A stretch of DNA of 14,687 nt. Origin: CAZFZT01 sp964523675 (lineage in GTDB: Bacteria; Planctomycetota; Phycisphaerae; Phycisphaerales; SM1A02). Positions 13,408 through 14,687 of the stretch are shown piece by piece. The position numbers and the translations under genes are program-made. The notes beneath the pieces were generated by a model. The model did not search any database, had not been told where the DNA came from, and worked only from the letters and a program-made list of their open reading frames with translations. The stretch spans positions 1-14,687 of the forward strand of contig CAZFZT010000081.1 of the NCBI GenBank assembly GCA_964523675.1, written 5' to 3'. The stretch's first letter is position 1, and every line of letters begins with the position of its first letter.

Positions 13408-14687
13408 TTACTCCACCACTTCGATGATGCGTTCGATCACGATGTGCTCATCCCAGTGGCGCAATTCGGGCAGTATCGGCGTGCCGTCCTCATTCCATTG
13501 GGGAACGAACGATGTTTCGCCGGAGGAGTCCGCAGCGATCAGCCAGAGTTCGAGACGAACGCGCACCTCGCCGGGTTCATCTGCGGTGAGTTGCAACACT
13601 TCGAGCGGATTGAAGGGATTGCCCGCAGCAGGTTGGCCATTAATAAGCCGCTCATGGCCCAGCAGCGTGCCCGGCACCGCGATGGTCGGCCGATGACGCG
13701 GCGACGAATCATCACCCACGAAGTAGCCGCTCACAATCGCAGCCGGAAACTGCGATGCCGCCTCTGAAAAACGATCAATCACCTGCGTCGTGACCTCAAA
13801 CGTCTCGCCAACGCGCACCTGCTCCGGCGCGATGAGCGTGATGTCCAGCATCGTGCGGAAGTATTCATCCTGATTGGCCGCCGACATCGCGCCGGCTGCG
13901 AACTCGCTCGCCAACCACTGGTTATCCATGATGGAAGCGCCCGGCTCGCGCCGCTTCTCCAGCAGCCGTCTGGCCAGCGAATCGCGCTGCTCCTGCGTGA
14001 GTGTGCGGCTGGTGAGATCCCGCCAGTGCATGAAGTTCGCTGCATCATCGCTTGAGACGATGCGATTCAGAATGGTCGCCGTCGGCGTTACGCGCTGCAC
14101 AAGATCCGCACCGGTGAACATGTTCACGAAGCCCGCCACTGCGAGCACCAGCATGAAAACCGCAGCGAACACCGCCGGCTTGCGCGGCTGCATGCGCCCC
14201 GCCATCGTGCCGCCACTCTCCATCCACCGCGCGCCGCATTCGGGACACAACTCGCCTGCACTCAGGTCGCGCTCATACCTGCAAATCGTGCAGAAACGCC
14301 GATCGAGATCGACAATGCGCCACGCAAGGCCATACCCGATCGCCAGCCCGATCCACATGAACACAGCCGGCATGAAGTATTGTCCATGCCGCAGCCAATC
14401 GCCGCTTGCAGATGAGAACAGCATCGGAAACGCAAGTATCAGCGCGACGATCGGCAGGCCGTAGAGCACCTGCCGCTTCATCCGCCGACCTTCAAGATCA
14501 ATCCGAATCGACCCATCCTCGATCACCACCTCGCGATTCTGCCCCAGCAGCCAGCGATACGGAGCAATGGGGGAGATGCCATAGCGACGCCACTGGTTCT
14601 GAAGATCGCTCTCCTCATACGCTCGCTTGCACCTCGGACATCGCAGCGAACCGCCATCCACCTCCTCAACCGGCCGCGCACACTTGC
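13408..14687 (-). CDS. Zinc-ribbon membrane protein of unknown function, 5' end missing
   Basis: The frame stays open through the window edge. The GTG at 14661 (used here as residue 1) falls inside what looks like a zinc ribbon: upstream codons read KCARPVEEV and downstream comes LRCPRC (Cys8, Cys11), so the real start lies beyond. Three membrane helices are visible (about 64-83, 95-114, 162-182). Between the second and third is a second zinc ribbon, FCTICRYE to LCPECGARW (Cys124, 127, 139, 142). The C-terminal 235 residues follow the last helix, contain a helical part and a beta-rich part (about 270-417), and lack Cys; they probably form one extracytoplasmic domain. I do not recognise the family. 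Paired ribbons of this kind are common in membrane proteins of planctomycetes. The gene ends just beyond repeat element vi. Confidence 0.75.
   Translation of the reverse strand, partial: KCARPVEEVDGGSLRCPRCKRAYEESDLQNQWRRYGISPIAPYRWLLGQNREVVIEDGSIRIDLEGRRMKRQVLYGLPIVALILAFPMLFSSASGDWLRHGQYFMPAVFMWIGLAIGYGLAWRIVDLDRRFCTICRYERDLSAGELCPECGARWMESGGTMAGRMQPRKPAVFAAVFMLVLAVAGFVNMFTGADLVQRVTPTATILNRIVSSDDAANFMHWRDLTSRTLTQEQRDSLARRLLEKRREPGASIMDNQWLASEFAAGAMSAANQDEYFRTMLDITLIAPEQVRVGETFEVTTQVIDRFSEAASQFPAAIVSGYFVGDDSSPRHRPTIAVPGTLLGHERLINGQPAAGNPFNPLEVLQLTADEPGEVRVRLELWLIAADSSGETSFVPQWNEDGTPILPELRHWDEHIVIERIIEVVE

Overview
The window looks like chromosomal DNA of a planctomycete, most likely of the Phycisphaerae type. 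This is inferred from gene content: a fused, enlarged SecDF, a DUF4159 protein with an alpha/alpha-barrel half, a rhomboid with a conserved C-terminal helical tail, and few Shine-Dalgarno sequences. I see no rRNA, tRNA, CRISPR array, insertion sequence or phage gene. No gene-free stretch exceeds 300 bases; the longest (284 bases, before tgt) is mostly filled by a repeat element.

Layout. At the left edge, on the plus strand, is the 3' part of an endonuclease/exonuclease/phosphatase-family gene. A run of minus-strand genes follows. Reading in their own direction from high to low coordinates, these are a SAM methyltransferase, a rhomboid protease, tgt, yajC, secDF and a membrane-anchored two-LysM protein. 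tgt-yajC-secDF is the widely conserved queuosine/translocon cluster, and it ends in a clear intrinsic terminator. The LysM gene then has its own promoter-like hexamers and a strong GGAGG. Divergent from the methyltransferase, on the plus strand, are a secreted DUF4159 protein and a 2'-5' RNA ligase/ThpR-type phosphodiesterase, 2 bases apart. The right end carries minus-strand efp (elongation factor P) and a zinc-ribbon membrane protein that runs off the window.

The most unusual signal is between, and once inside, the genes. Six imperfect inverted repeats have arms built from degenerate 7- or 8-base units, usually one purine-rich arm and one pyrimidine-rich arm. They fill or sit in most gaps, typically right after a stop codon. 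Three of them share a recognisable core containing GTGAAAGC-like sequence. One related element lies inside the methyltransferase reading frame and encodes about 32 extra residues exactly between two conserved SAM-binding motifs, which recalls the protein-coding palindromic elements of Rickettsia.

A second theme is initiation. Several genes without a Shine-Dalgarno have a -10-like hexamer only 6 to 9 bases before the start codon, suggesting leaderless transcripts. All functional calls come from reading motifs by eye; no database search was run.
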